Origin: a virus
Virus record (IMG/VR): IMGVR_UViG_3300044642_000699
Coordinates: 1-42,582 of that record
Reading direction: 5' to 3' (one strand)
DNA: 42,582 bases
Of the stretch, positions 24,731 to 30,827 are shown piece after piece (within the stretch, counting starts at the first letter, position 1; each line of letters opens with the position of its first letter). A program made the translations under genes and the position numbers. The notes below the pieces were generated by a model. That model did not search any database and was not told where the DNA came from. It saw only the letters and a program-made list of their open reading frames with translations.

Positions 24731-24872
24731 TTTTCCTGTTGGGCAGGTATGTTGAGCGTGTATGCTTCGGTCGGTAGTTATCTCTTTTTACAGTTAGTAA
24801 ACTGTAAAACATAAGAGTAAAGCCACCAAAGATAAGTCCGATAGCAAACGCTAATAGAATAAAATCTCCCAT
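24726..24872 (-). CDS. small membrane protein
   Basis: This 48-residue frame starts at ATG 24872, overlapping the previous stop as TAATG. Residues 3-26 form a hydrophobic span (FILLAFAIGLIFGGFTLMFYSLL), followed by a basic tail. Coupled start and clean topology support it; the function is unknown. Confidence 0.6.
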   Translation of the reverse strand: MGDFILLAFAIGLIFGGFTLMFYSLLTVKRDNYRPKHTRSTYLPNRKR

Positions 24873-25006
24873 TAGGAAATCACCTCATAGGCGGTGATTC
24901 TATTTTCCGCAACTAGGCGGTCATAGTAATCGGTGATGTCTGATGAGTGAGCCGAATAGCCGTAAGGCGTTCTTGAGCCGTCTAGGTTGATTACAATGAT
25001 AGTCAT
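24872..25006 (-). CDS. hypothetical small protein
   Basis: This 44-residue frame starts at ATG 25006, again overlapping the previous stop as TAATG. The sequence has a strand (MTIIVINLDG) and a helix (ITDYYDRLVAENRI). No family is recognised. Confidence 0.55.
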   Translation of the reverse strand: MTIIVINLDGSRTPYGYSAHSSDITDYYDRLVAENRITAYEVIS

Positions 25007-25233
25007 TATTCACCAACCAATCTAGCAATTAGCTTGTCAATCTGAGTTGCGAAAGCGAAAGCAACCGCACTAACCGAACCAATCAAAAGTCCGTTATTCC
25101 AAACTTCATCTAGGGTTAGTCCCCATAAAGTATTGTTTAGCGAACCTAGCAATACAAACATAAAAACATAAGTCCCAGCGATTACTGGCAAAGCCACCAA
25201 CCCTAAGACTGCTCTCCTAATTACAAACTTCAC
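25006..25233 (-). CDS. two-span membrane protein
   Basis: I take GTG 25233 (75 residues, KFVIRRAV...); TTG codons at 25245 and 25275 are alternatives, the last lying almost on the promoter. Hydrophobic spans are at about residues 8-31 and 48-62. It is the first gene of a three-gene overlapping unit. The function is unknown. Confidence 0.62.
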   Translation of the reverse strand: MKFVIRRAVLGLVALPVIAGTYVFMFVLLGSLNNTLWGLTLDEVWNNGLLIGSVSAVAFAFATQIDKLIARLVGE

Positions 25234-25340
25234 TTCTCTGCCCAACTTTCTTGTTTCTTGTCGGGAACTTCCCAACAGATAAACAATAACACACTAACAA
25301 AGAAAAACAAGTATTTCATAAAAAGAAAATCAAGCCCAGT

Positions 25341-25353
25341 AAAAAGTGGATAC
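25341..25353 (-). repeat. 13-bp promoter-associated repeat, copy 5
   Basis: This is an exact GTATCCACTTTTT followed by AC rather than GA. It heads the unit of membrane-protein genes; TTGTTT and TATTGT are 16 bases apart downstream. Confidence 0.88.
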
Positions 25354-25374
25354 CTTACCGGCACGCAAAGAAAA

Positions 25375-25409
25375 CGGGCAATAGAAAGGGGGAATCTCTC
25401 TATTGCCCG
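25375..25409 (-). terminator. intrinsic terminator
   Basis: A perfect 11-bp stem (CGGGCAATAGA with TCTATTGCCCG) is followed on the minus strand by TTTTCTTTG, after the stop at 25437. Confidence 0.88.
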
Positions 25410-25436
25410 CATTTGGGGGGTTAGTTGGGGCTAATC

Positions 25437-25718
25437 CTAAAACTCATCTTCGTCATCTTGACACCAAGCGTCTAAGTGATGATTGATGATTATTTCTCTA
25501 GCGGGGGCTGTTTCCTTCCCCCGATACAAAACACCTTCGGGCAACTGAATCTCCGTGTCTAGCTCATCTTCCCAATAAGCCTGAATTGCTTCAACACAAG
25601 GCTGAACCATACTAACTGGAATCGGTGGATAGTGATTACCTTGTAAGTGCCAAGTTAGTTGCTGTTCAAGTGTAATTTCGGTGTTGCTCGCAATTTCTTG
25701 AGCTTGTAAGTTTCCCAT
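25437..25718 (-). CDS. hypothetical protein
   Basis: This 93-residue protein starts at ATG 25718 immediately after the preceding stop. It is acidic, with WHLQGNHYPPIPVSMVQPCVEAI in the middle. No family is recognised. It is cotranscribed with the 130-residue gene. Confidence 0.68.
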   Translation of the reverse strand: MGNLQAQEIASNTEITLEQQLTWHLQGNHYPPIPVSMVQPCVEAIQAYWEDELDTEIQLPEGVLYRGKETAPAREIIINHHLDAWCQDDEDEF

Positions 25719-26111
25719 TTACCTTGTCCCTTGAAGTAGCAAGTCGGCTTCGCTGTTTAGTCTAGTGAACTCGTCAAAGCCTAACTCCCAGTCCTCTCCG
25801 AGAACACCTTCAAGAATCACTACTTTCCGCACAAAGTCAATTGTGTAAGGCGTGTAGCTTTCCTCAAACGGGTTGGAATCTGTGTCAAGGGTTGAAGTAA
25901 TTCCAAACCCTGTCTGTGAACTCCAAGAATTACCAATTACGCTACTGATAAAAATCCTAGCTCCATAAGTCCTATCCTCCCAGCGAGGCATAGCCAAGTC
26001 CAACGCCTCTTTAGTGGTGTCAAACTTACTGTCGCCTCCCCAATGACTGTAAAGCCAAGTAATAGCTCCCGAATCATTAGTCTTTATTTTCCAAGTTGTT
26101 CTTGCTCCCAT
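25719..26111 (-). CDS. hypothetical protein
   Basis: This 130-residue protein starts at ATG 26111 behind AAAGGGAGG. It begins MGARTTWKIKTNDSGAITWLYSHWGG and shows aromatic beta-rich sequence throughout, a type of small protein I have seen in phage early regions. No function can be named. Confidence 0.7.
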   Translation of the reverse strand: MGARTTWKIKTNDSGAITWLYSHWGGDSKFDTTKEALDLAMPRWEDRTYGARIFISSVIGNSWSSQTGFGITSTLDTDSNPFEESYTPYTIDFVRKVVILEGVLGEDWELGFDEFTRLNSEADLLLQGTR

Positions 26112-26200
26112 TTAGGAACCTCCCTTTCGTTAGAGTTTCATCTTACTACACAAAAAGAAAAAAGCAAATACTTTTACAAAACCCTTTCGGCAGCCGAATC

Positions 26201-26213
26201 AAAAAGTGGATAC
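26201..26213 (-). repeat. 13-bp promoter-associated repeat, copy 6
   Basis: This is an exact GTATCCACTTTTT followed by GA. It heads the unit 26111-25437; TTGCTT and TAAGAT are 16 bases apart, starting 33 bases further on. Confidence 0.9.
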
Positions 26214-26242
26214 ACCTGGCTACCTTCCGGCAAAAAAGAAAA

Positions 26243-26263
26243 CCCCCGCGGGGGTCGCGGGGG
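26243..26263 (-). terminator. intrinsic terminator
   Basis: CCCCCGC pairs with GCGGGGG over 7 bp, with TTTTCTTTTTT following on the minus strand. Confidence 0.85.
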
Positions 26264-26282
26264 AATCTTTGGTGTCGCGTGG

Positions 26283-26483
26283 CTACTCCATTTCGGCGAG
26301 CCACTCGTTCATCGTGATAGACATTTCATCAGCGAAGTTGGTGTAGTCAAGTGCCTCGGCTTTTGACTCAAAATCGTCAATTGAAAAGTCGGTGTGTTCG
26401 TGTGTCAAATACTGAAACACAACTGTTGTGTCGGGGTCCAGCGTCTTTAGCTGTTCAATCAGCTCTCCAACTGTTGTCGCCAT
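26283..26483 (-). CDS. hypothetical small acidic protein
   Basis: This 66-residue protein starts at ATG 26483 behind GGAAGG. It begins MATTVGELIEQLKTLDPDTTVVFQYLTHEHTD, a pattern common in small phage proteins of the 'ELI..L..LDPD..V' type, whose function is unknown. Confidence 0.72.
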   Translation of the reverse strand: MATTVGELIEQLKTLDPDTTVVFQYLTHEHTDFSIDDFESKAEALDYTNFADEMSITMNEWLAEME

Positions 26484-26675
26484 TTACTTAGTTCCTTCCT
26501 TCATTAGAACTTGACCTTTGCCAAGCCCAAGCCCTACTCCGTGAGATACCCAGTCCTTCTGGCACATAAAAGCCCAAGGTCCAAGTTTGGTTGCTCCGTC
26601 ATAGCGAGCGTGTTCACCGCAGAAGTCGCAGTTTGGTAGCTCTGAAACTATTGCTATTCTTGAATCTGTCTTCAA
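26484..26675 (-). CDS. small zinc-ribbon-like protein
   Basis: I take TTG 26675 (63 residues), behind AAAGGGGAAG, rather than the longer frame that would read through the promoter. CDFCGEHARYDGATKLGPW and FMCQKDW suggest a small metal-binding fold. It is coupled to the next gene, whose ATG follows the stop directly. Confidence 0.7.
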   Translation of the reverse strand: MKTDSRIAIVSELPNCDFCGEHARYDGATKLGPWAFMCQKDWVSHGVGLGLGKGQVLMKEGTK

Positions 26676-26750
26676 TTTACTTCCCCTTTGTTTGGATACT
26701 TCAACCATAGCATAGTCCACCGACAAAACGCACACAAAAAAATCTCTATC

Positions 26751-26763
26751 AAAAAGTGGATAC
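26751..26763 (-). repeat. 13-bp promoter-associated repeat, copy 7
   Basis: This is an exact GTATCCACTTTTT followed by GA. It heads the unit 26675-26283; TGCGTT, TTTTGTCGG and TATGGT follow with a 17-base spacer. Confidence 0.88.
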
Positions 26764-26782
26764 GCAGCTGGAAAGAGAAAAT

Positions 26783-26808
26783 CCCGCTAGGGGGGAAGTC
26801 CTAGCGGG
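26783..26808 (-). terminator. intrinsic terminator
   Basis: A perfect 9-bp stem (CCCGCTAGG with CCTAGCGGG) and ATTTTCTCTTTC on the minus strand follow the gene at 26814. Confidence 0.88.
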
Positions 26809-26813
26809 AAGTT

Positions 26814-27125
26814 TTATTTGGAAAGTTCGGTGTTGAACAAATCCCAAAAACTTTGTCGGCGACTTTTTGAGTAGCGACTTTGGTAAGCCCTAAACAAAAA
26901 GTATTCGGCAAGCGAAGCACTAACCCCGCCCACAAACACAACCGCATAAAGGATTAGGTATTCTGAAACTGAATCAACGCCAGCGACTATCCTCATTACA
27001 AAAATAAAAGCGCAAAATAAAGTTATGCCCCTTAGCATTACCGCAACTCTATCGGCGTTATCTACTCGGCGAAGATACTCGGCGTGCCTAGACTTGCCTT
27101 GAACTTTACTCTTTTTGTGTTTCAT
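26814..27125 (-). CDS. two-span membrane protein
   Basis: This 103-residue protein starts at ATG 27125. A basic N-terminus (MKHKKSKVQGKSRHAEYLRR) precedes hydrophobic spans at about residues 31-49 and 54-75, and the C-terminus is again basic. It is the last of four overlapping genes. The function is unknown. Confidence 0.65.
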   Translation of the reverse strand: MKHKKSKVQGKSRHAEYLRRVDNADRVAVMLRGITLFCAFIFVMRIVAGVDSVSEYLILYAVVFVGGVSASLAEYFLFRAYQSRYSKSRRQSFWDLFNTELSK

Positions 27126-27128
27126 TGA

Positions 27129-27332
27129 CTAGTCTTTCGCTAAAGGTATGGTGTTCAAAATCTTCAACGCTTTATCGTAAAACTCTTGGTCAGGGTCTTC
27201 TTGCCACTCTTGTAGTTCGGTGTCCCAAACTTGCTCTGCCGAACTGAACCTTGCTGTAAAGGTGTCATCATCTATAAACGGCACGCACTCATCTAAGTCC
27301 ACCGCAACAACAAAATAAACTTGCTTAGCCAT
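27129..27332 (-). CDS. hypothetical small acidic protein
   Basis: This 67-residue protein starts at ATG 27332, overlapping the preceding gene by eight bases. It begins MAKQVYFVVAVDLDECVPFIDDDTFTARF and ends with a helix. It is acidic and has no recognised family. Confidence 0.66.
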   Translation of the reverse strand: MAKQVYFVVAVDLDECVPFIDDDTFTARFSSAEQVWDTELQEWQEDPDQEFYDKALKILNTIPLAKD

Positions 27333-27474
27333 TGAAAACTCCTAGCTCGTGTTCAAACCAATCGTCAAAACTTTCTTGACACTCAACGCATAGCGGGTGA
27401 ACCGCACCAACCATTGCCATAATCTTCTTAGGGCATTGATAGCAAACTGTATTCTCCAGCGGGCGAACAACCAT
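27325..27474 (-). CDS. zinc-ribbon miniprotein
   Basis: This 49-residue frame starts at ATG 27474, overlapping the previous stop as TAATG. Two CxxC pairs (CYQCPKK and CVECQE) about 20 residues apart predict a zinc ribbon. It lies in a tightly overlapped four-gene unit, supporting reality. Confidence 0.65.
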   Translation of the reverse strand: MVVRPLENTVCYQCPKKIMAMVGAVHPLCVECQESFDDWFEHELGVFNG

Positions 27475-27689
27475 TAGGACACCAACTCGGCGAGTTTTTG
27501 GTGAAGGTTGTATAGAGCCTTTGGTGTGTAGCTTGGCTCGCTGTAAAGGTAAAGCCTTACCGACCTTTGGATTACTTCGTCAGCGTGGCACTTGTCCCAG
27601 ACTTGCTGTTGAACTTCCTCACTTGGGTTGTTCAGCAACTTCATTGCCATATCAAAAGCTGTTTCCGCATCTTTGTTTCTACCAATCAT
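27474..27689 (-). CDS. hypothetical small helical protein
   Basis: This 71-residue protein starts at ATG 27689 behind AGGGAAGG. It appears all-helical (DAETAFDMAMKLLNN, EEVQQQVWDKCHADE, ALYNLHQKLAELV). It is the first gene behind repeat copy 8. No family is recognised. Confidence 0.66.
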   Translation of the reverse strand: MIGRNKDAETAFDMAMKLLNNPSEEVQQQVWDKCHADEVIQRSVRLYLYSEPSYTPKALYNLHQKLAELVS

Positions 27690-27779
27690 TTTGTTTCCTT
27701 CCCTCTTGCTTGGTTAGTTTGACTTTACCCCAACCCACCGACAAAAGCAAGAACCCGCAAGCAAGCGTGTCGCCTCGTC

Positions 27780-27792
27780 AAAAAGTGGATAC
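27780..27792 (-). repeat. 13-bp promoter-associated repeat, copy 8
   Basis: This is an exact GTATCCACTTTTT followed by GA. It heads the four-gene unit 27689-26814; TTGCTT, TTGTCGG and TAAAGT follow with a 17-base spacer, 29 bases further on. No clear hairpin separates it from the GNAT gene upstream. Confidence 0.9.
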
Positions 27793-27808
27793 ACCTGGCT
27801 ACAAAAAA

Positions 27809-28123
27809 CTAAGCGCGGATTCTTGGTGGAAGTTTTTCGCCTAGGGACTTAGCCCAAGAATCGCCCGCGTCAGTTCTGTATTCGCTATGGGTTAGCGCGG
27901 GCAAGTTCAAGCTTCTCGCGTGTTCCTGAGCGTCCTGCCATAGCTTTGTAGCGATTCCTTGACGGCGATACTCGACGGGGACTTTGATAAAGTAAAGCTC
28001 CCCGCTTGGCTCCCAATCAATGTATGCCAAGTCGTCGCCAAGACTTACCGCAAGACGCAGGACGCGCACTTCACGGCGTCCATCTTCGGTATTGGCAATG
28101 ATTCGCTCTGAGAAATTATTCAA
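27809..28123 (-). CDS. GNAT-family N-acetyltransferase
   Basis: I take TTG 28123 (104 residues), behind GAAGGGGGAA; an ATG at 28183 would lie in the repeat itself. The acetyl-CoA loop EYRRQGIATKLW is at residues 51-62, after strand LYFIKVPV, with a following helix (QDAQEHARSLNL). The protein is short for GNAT, whose members usually have 140-180 residues, so it may have a trimmed fold. The substrate is unknown; phage GNATs can modify host or viral proteins. Confidence 0.82.
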   Translation of the reverse strand: MNNFSERIIANTEDGRREVRVLRLAVSLGDDLAYIDWEPSGELYFIKVPVEYRRQGIATKLWQDAQEHARSLNLPALTHSEYRTDAGDSWAKSLGEKLPPRIRA

Positions 28124-28181
28124 TGGTGTTCCCCCTTCATCAACAATTATACAGATCAAGGATCCGCAAAAAGCTTTCATC

Positions 28182-28194
28182 AAAAAGTGGATAC
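28182..28194 (-). repeat. 13-bp promoter-associated repeat, copy 9
   Basis: This is an exact GTATCCACTTTTT followed by GA. It heads the GNAT gene; a perfect TATAAT lies downstream, with GCTTTT 18 bases before it. Confidence 0.9.
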
Positions 28195-28232
28195 ACGCCG
28201 CGACCGGCGCAACTTTTCACGGAAAAAGAAAA

Positions 28233-28248
28233 CCCCGCCGAAGCGGGG
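28233..28248 (-). terminator. intrinsic terminator
   Basis: CCCCGC and GCGGGG form a 6-bp stem with a CGAA/TTCG loop, then TTTTCTTTTTC on the minus strand, after the gene at 28265. Confidence 0.85.
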
Positions 28249-28264
28249 CTAACTTTTTGGCTTT

Positions 28265-28576
28265 TTATCGAAGCATACCGACCAAACGGCGCTTATCTTT
28301 TGACGGCGTCATGTAGCCCAAGTATCTTTCAACCGAAGCGTATGGCAACGCCCTCAAGATTCGCCCAACTAGCGCGCTGGTTGTCTGGCTAATGTAGCTA
28401 TCTTGTAGCGAAATAATCTCGTTGGTGTCAGTGTTGTAATCAAGAATTACAGTGTTCCAGTGTGTAATCCTGTAATTATTCTCGTCCCGAACGGCGCTAA
28501 TTGTGCCATTGTAGTTCGTGAAAGTGTTTAGCGCACTAATCTCCGCGCCAATCTTGTAGTTAGGCAATCTTTTCAA
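28265..28576 (-). CDS. hypothetical protein
   Basis: This 103-residue protein starts at TTG 28576 behind AAAGGGGAA. The N-terminal half looks like beta strands around NTFTNYNGTISAVRDENNYRITHWNTVILDYN, followed by a basic helical tail. It forms its own unit under repeat copy 10. No family is recognised. Confidence 0.68.
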   Translation of the reverse strand: MKRLPNYKIGAEISALNTFTNYNGTISAVRDENNYRITHWNTVILDYNTDTNEIISLQDSYISQTTSALVGRILRALPYASVERYLGYMTPSKDKRRLVGMLR

Positions 28577-28676
28577 CTTGTTCCCCTTTGTTCGTGGTTA
28601 GTGTTGCTTGATACTTGAATACTATCACCTACCTACGACTTTTCACCGCACATAAAAAGTTTTACCCTGCCGCAGC

Positions 28677-28688
28677 AAAAGTGGATAC
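28677..28688 (-). repeat. 13-bp promoter-associated repeat, copy 10 (one T shorter)
   Basis: GTATCCACTTTT has four instead of five T and is followed by GC. It heads the gene 28576-28265; only a weak promoter (TAGTAT) is visible. Confidence 0.8.
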
Positions 28689-28708
28689 ACATTGACGGCA
28701 TAAAAAAA

Positions 28709-28748
28709 TCCCCCGAATCGGAATCGCTGTTCCTGATTATTCGGGGGA
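28709..28748 (-). terminator. intrinsic terminator
   Basis: A perfect 10-bp stem (TCCCCCGAAT with ATTCGGGGGA) with a 20-base loop is followed by TTTTTTTA on the minus strand. Confidence 0.88.
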
Positions 28749-28759
28749 AACTTTTTAGG

Positions 28760-28927
28760 CTACAAGTAGCAAGGCGAACACTTAGGCAGTCTGTCTAAGG
28801 TCTGAATCCAAGCGTGTGTCTTTTCGTCCACCCTGTATTCGTCAAAACACTTCGGGCAAGTGTATTCGTATCGTAATTCGCCCTTGCTGTTTTTTATTGG
28901 TGTCCCCTGTTTTGGATTAGTAATCAT
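28760..28927 (-). CDS. zinc-ribbon miniprotein
   Basis: This 55-residue protein is taken from ATG 28927, which overlaps the end of the upstream gene by eleven bases. Longer starts would lie deep inside that gene. CPKCFDEYRV and KCSPCYL form a CxxC..CxxC zinc ribbon. The function is unknown. Confidence 0.68.
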   Translation of the reverse strand: MITNPKQGTPIKNSKGELRYEYTCPKCFDEYRVDEKTHAWIQTLDRLPKCSPCYL

Positions 28928-29153
28928 AATTATTCGCTGCCCAATCTGCCTTGTCCTCGGCAATAGAACTTCTAAAGTAAAAGCTACCGCAGAACTGGCA
29001 CTCAACTTCGTAATTGCCATAGTCGTCTGTCATAGCTTCACTAGCTTCGTTCACCTTGCCACAATCGTCAGCTTCGCAGACAAACTCGTCATACGGAACT
29101 TCTACGGAATCTATGCCAGAACCAGCCATAGAACCCTCTGGATAATAACTCAA
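28917..29153 (-). CDS. acidic zinc-ribbon protein
   Basis: This 78-residue protein starts at TTG 29153 behind TAGGGGAAA. Two cysteine pairs (CEADDCGK and CQFCGSFYF) with an acidic linker predict a zinc-binding fold. It is the first gene under repeat copy 11 and is followed by a second zinc-ribbon gene. Confidence 0.7.
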   Translation of the reverse strand: MSYYPEGSMAGSGIDSVEVPYDEFVCEADDCGKVNEASEAMTDDYGNYEVECQFCGSFYFRSSIAEDKADWAANNYDY

Positions 29154-29238
29154 TTTCCCCTACTTTCCTGTTGGAGTTTTTATAACAATCAAATCCTATA
29201 CCCTACCCCCGACAAAAACCAAACAAAAAATGTTCAGC

Positions 29239-29251
29239 AAAAAGTGGATAC
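29239..29251 (-). repeat. 13-bp promoter-associated repeat, copy 11
   Basis: This is an exact GTATCCACTTTTT followed by GC. It heads the unit 29153-28760; TTGGTT, TTTGTCGG and TATAGG follow with a 16-base spacer. Confidence 0.88.
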
Positions 29252-29271
29252 ACTACCAGCCAAGAAAAAAT

Positions 29272-29293
29272 CCCCCTAACTTTTGTCAGGGGG
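29272..29293 (-). terminator. intrinsic terminator
   Basis: CCCCCT pairs with AGGGGG and the minus strand continues ATTTTTTCTTG, after the ClgR-like gene. Confidence 0.82.
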
Positions 29294-29300
29294 GCTTTCT

Positions 29301-29600
29301 CTATCTCAAATCTGAATACTGATTAGCCCAATCTCTGTCCCTTAGCTTGAACAGGCTTTCAGGGCTTTCAGGAACATTGGACATACGCATACCCGTCTGA
29401 ATAATCAGCTCGCTTGCGTCTATACCCAGTCCGTCTGCTATGGACGCAATTATTAGGCTAGAGGGCATTTTGTGTCCCCGTTCCACTTCGGACAGGTATC
29501 CCAACGCTAGGTGTCCCCTATCCGTCACGCTTCGCATTGTAATCTCATTAGCACGCCGTTGCTCACGCACAACCTCGCCGAACGCAGTCTGAAAGTCCAT
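29301..29600 (-). CDS. ClgR-like XRE-family transcription regulator
   Basis: I take ATG 29600 (99 residues), with AAGGAG formed by the last codons of the upstream gene. The HTH spans residues 5-62. FGEVVREQRRANEITMRSV and LALGYLSEVERGHKMPSSLI match the actinobacterial ClgR/XRE pattern, with recognition helix LGYLSEVE. Host ClgR activates clp protease and stress genes. A phage copy could rewire these or regulate the repeat-headed units. No dimerisation or peptidase domain is present, unlike cI or LexA-type repressors. Confidence 0.82.
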   Translation of the reverse strand: MDFQTAFGEVVREQRRANEITMRSVTDRGHLALGYLSEVERGHKMPSSLIIASIADGLGIDASELIIQTGMRMSNVPESPESLFKLRDRDWANQYSDLR

Positions 29601-29607
29601 GCCGTCC

Positions 29608-29958
29608 CTACTCCTTGCCGTCATGTTCGCAGTCGTTATCACAAGTCATACTAGCAGGGCTACTCCACTCGCCAGCCGTTTCTTGCCAGCCGTTCTGCTC
29701 TATGATTCGGTTTACTACCTCGCCAGATTCCATAGCCGTTAGCTCTAGGTTAGTAATCAAGTCGTCCACGCCGTCCGTGTCCCGTCCGTCTAGTTCTAGC
29801 CGTGCCTTGAAGTTTTTAGCCAGTTCGGTTGAAGCCCGTATTGCTCTATACATTGTCGGGTCGCTGTATCCCTCTTTGATGTATGCCTCAACAAGCACGC
29901 CCAATACTGTTAGAGATAATCCAGCAACTTCGTCAAGCTCTAATGGCTCGCCTCTCAT
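29608..29958 (-). CDS. hypothetical helical protein upstream of the regulator
   Basis: This 116-residue protein starts at ATG 29958 behind AAAGGGGAACACC. It is mostly helical (LSLTVLGVLVEAYIKEG, YRAIRASTELAKNFKARLEL) with an acidic Cys-containing end (MTCDNDCEHD). Its last codons supply the ribosome binding site of the ClgR-like gene, so the two are coupled. A partner or anti-regulator role is speculative. Confidence 0.7.
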   Translation of the reverse strand: MRGEPLELDEVAGLSLTVLGVLVEAYIKEGYSDPTMYRAIRASTELAKNFKARLELDGRDTDGVDDLITNLELTAMESGEVVNRIIEQNGWQETAGEWSSPASMTCDNDCEHDGKE

Positions 29959-30045
29959 GGTGTTCCCCTTTCTTTGTGGTAGTTCCAATCTTAGCATAGT
30001 CCCTGACATTTTCGGTATCTTTTTTCCGTGTCCATTTCCTTTGGT

Positions 30046-30058
30046 AAAAAGTGGATAC
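30046..30058 (-). repeat. 13-bp promoter-associated repeat, copy 12
   Basis: This is an exact GTATCCACTTTTT followed by AC. It heads the regulator unit; TATGCTAAGAT follows with a poor -35. Confidence 0.86.
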
Positions 30059-30087
30059 ATTGTCAGGTCAAATAAAAAATGAAATGG

Positions 30088-30110
30088 GGGACAGGGCTTT
30101 CGCCCTGCCC
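30088..30110 (-). terminator. intrinsic terminator
   Basis: GGGCAGGGC and GCCCTGTCCC pair around a GAAA loop and one bulge; CATTTCATTTTTTATTT follows on the minus strand. Confidence 0.85.
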
Positions 30111-30120
30111 GCCCAGTTCT

Positions 30121-30471
30121 TTAGTTCGCTTTGCGTGTGACAGAGCGAATCGTGTGTTGGGGCTTTGCCCTTAGAGAAGCTTGGTAAGCCTCTGGATAGT
30201 TCTCTTTCAAGAACTCCTCATCTACACGCACAGGAGAACTCTCAACGATACGAGCGACCTCAATGCTGTTGTGGACAAGGGTCAAATTGGAACGCCCAAC
30301 TTGGGAAAGAACTTCGTCACGAAGTTCCTCAACTCTGGCTTTCGCCGAGTTGTATGTAGCACGAACTTCGGAAAGTTCGCTGATTAGTTCCACGACTTTT
30401 CGTGAAACTTTGACAACCTTTGGAGTTGCTTTCGCAACCTCTGGGGCTGTTCGGGAAATGACCTTAGCCAT
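30121..30471 (-). CDS. hypothetical protein, paralogue of the protein at 22385
   Basis: This 116-residue protein is taken from ATG 30471 behind AGAGGGGGG. A basic N-terminus leads to a coiled coil (LISELSEVRATYNSAKARVEELRDEVL), then LVHNSIEVARI and EEFLKENYPEAYQASLR, as in the protein at 22385-22726. The C-terminus is more basic (TIRSVTRKAN). Two copies in separate units suggest duplication. The function is unknown. Confidence 0.72.
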   Translation of the reverse strand: MAKVISRTAPEVAKATPKVVKVSRKVVELISELSEVRATYNSAKARVEELRDEVLSQVGRSNLTLVHNSIEVARIVESSPVRVDEEFLKENYPEAYQASLRAKPQHTIRSVTRKAN

Positions 30472-30579
30472 AAATCCCCCCTCTGGAACTACTTCTGTTT
30501 CGTTCCGATTGGATAGTTCCAATCCTAACAGGGTTTACAGAAAAAGCAAGTGTTTTGTCAAAAAAGTTTTTAGCCAGAT

Positions 30580-30592
30580 AAAAAGTGGATAC
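30580..30592 (-). repeat. 13-bp promoter-associated repeat, copy 13
   Basis: This is an exact GTATCCACTTTTT followed by AT. It heads the gene 30471-30121; TTGCTT and TAGGAT are 16 bases apart, 30 bases further on. Confidence 0.88.
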
Positions 30593-30827
30593 GCCTTCGT
30601 CAGCTTTTTCTGCTGGTGACTTTTCATCTTTCGTAAAAAGTCTGTGCCAGGGATTCAGATTCCACCCAATCTCGTCCGTCAAACCGAGAAAGGCGAAACC
30701 CCTACCAAGACTTGGGGGAAGCACTTGATAGGGGTTTCTAGTGTCTTGTCCGTTGGGAACTATTATCAGGTCAAAGGGGGGAAGTCCTGACTTTCGCTCA
30801 ACCGCTGGGCAAGCACTCCGTTTAGGT
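30593..30827 (-). other. non-coding segment after the VWA gene with a large inverted repeat
   Basis: A perfect 10-bp pair of arms (GAAACCCCTA at 30695-30704, TAGGGGTTTC at 30729-30738) encloses a 24-base loop that can itself fold (CCAAG/CTTGG). A second weak stem (TCAGG..CCTGA) lies upstream on the transcript. There is no U-run, so it is either an atypical terminator or a structured RNA. A frame spans the segment, but it has no plausible start and would translate the repeat and promoter. Confidence 0.5.

Noticed and set aside
28124-28183. ATG 28183 as the start of the GNAT gene
   Set aside because: That ATG overlaps the end of repeat copy 9 and the frame would translate the TATAAT promoter. 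TTG 28123 follows a strong ribosome binding site.
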